Source: Paludibacteraceae bacterium
Lineage (GTDB): Bacteria; Bacteroidota; Bacteroidia; Bacteroidales; Paludibacteraceae
Assembly: GCA_947445425.1 (NCBI GenBank)
Contig: CANFFA010000022.1
Coordinates: 1 to 13,488, forward strand
Length of the DNA: 13,488 nucleotides
Direction: 5' to 3'
The stretch's first letter is position 1. Every line of letters starts with the position of its first letter. Position numbers and translations under genes: made by a program. Of the stretch, positions 13,296 to 13,488 are shown in pieces. The notes beneath the pieces were generated by a model. It had not been told where the DNA came from and did not search any database. It saw only the letters and a list, made by a program, of their open reading frames with translations.

Positions 13296-13488
13296 TTACA
13301 AGAACTGAACATGGTCAGTTGCAATCAGCTCCATCCCTTTCATCCGTAAAAACACCTGAGCGGTTGCCAATACATCTTTCTGACAATAGAGTGCGATACG
13401 ATCTACATCCTTCTCTTTATAATATACATCTGCCACTTGGCTGCCATCTATATCGTCTTTTGGCGTAGGGATTCCAAATACAGCCGCA
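13296..13488 (-). CDS. PolB-type DEDDy 3'-5' exonuclease (N-terminal part cut by the window edge)
   Basis: The open frame running in from the right edge encodes the last 63 residues of a protein, ending at TAA (complement of 13296-13298). I translated it by hand: it starts AAVFGIPTPKDDIDGSQVAD and ends DHVQFL. RIALYCQKDVLATAQVFLRMKG contains YCQKD, a Y-x3-D Exo III motif of DEDDy 3'-5' exonucleases, and GIPTPKDDIDGSQV matches the region just before it in the predicted PolB-like exonuclease family of Bacteroidota (DNA_pol_B_exo2-type). The other acidic motifs lie outside the window. The family is thought to act in nucleic acid repair or processing, but the role is unknown. mltF follows 148 bp downstream on the same strand. 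Confidence 0.82.
   Translation of the reverse strand, partial: AAVFGIPTPKDDIDGSQVADVYYKEKDVDRIALYCQKDVLATAQVFLRMKGMELIATDHVQFL

Overview
The window is AT-rich chromosomal DNA, most likely from a member of the Bacteroidota (Sphingobacteriales-like is my best guess). The signs are the nuoH-I-J-K-L-M-N block, AT-rich spacers without clear Shine-Dalgarno sequences, a TAnnTTTG-type promoter element, an SBP/lytic-transglycosylase lipoprotein, and abundant heptad-phased intergenic repeats. The phylum is inferred from these features together, not from a search.

Positions 1-7726 (+ strand) hold the membrane half of respiratory complex I (NADH:quinone oxidoreductase): the 3' part of nuoH, then nuoI (two 4Fe-4S clusters), nuoJ, nuoK and the three antiporter-like proton-pumping subunits nuoL, nuoM and nuoN. 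All share one strand, are separated by 39-144 bp and probably form one operon whose start lies upstream of the window. A perfect 17-bp stem (7741-7786) ends the operon and also serves the convergent minus-strand gene.

Positions 7799-9748 (- strand) hold a Cof-type HAD phosphatase with its own predicted promoter, and upstream of it an aldo/keto reductase of the L-glyceraldehyde-3-phosphate reductase (YghZ/Gpr) type. Next is a 717-bp gene-free region (9749-10465) with two copies of a ~95-bp palindromic MITE-like repeat, an orphan minus-strand terminator and the serB terminator.

Positions 10466-13488 (- strand) hold serB (phosphoserine phosphatase with two ACT domains), an mltF-like lipoprotein lytic transglycosylase, and the C-terminal end of a PolB-type DEDDy 3'-5' exonuclease running off the right edge. 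These three may be co-transcribed in the order exonuclease, mltF, serB.

The coding genes are ordinary housekeeping functions. The unexplained signal lies in the spacers. Several nuo spacers and the exonuclease-mltF spacer contain short tandem arrays with a strict 7-bp period. One unit (consensus WTTARTG) recurs in three spacers in both orientations, and other spacers use other heptads. Because 7 leaves remainder 1 on division by 3, three heptads carrying a TTAR core place stop codons in all six reading frames, which suggests a testable role as between-gene translation stops.
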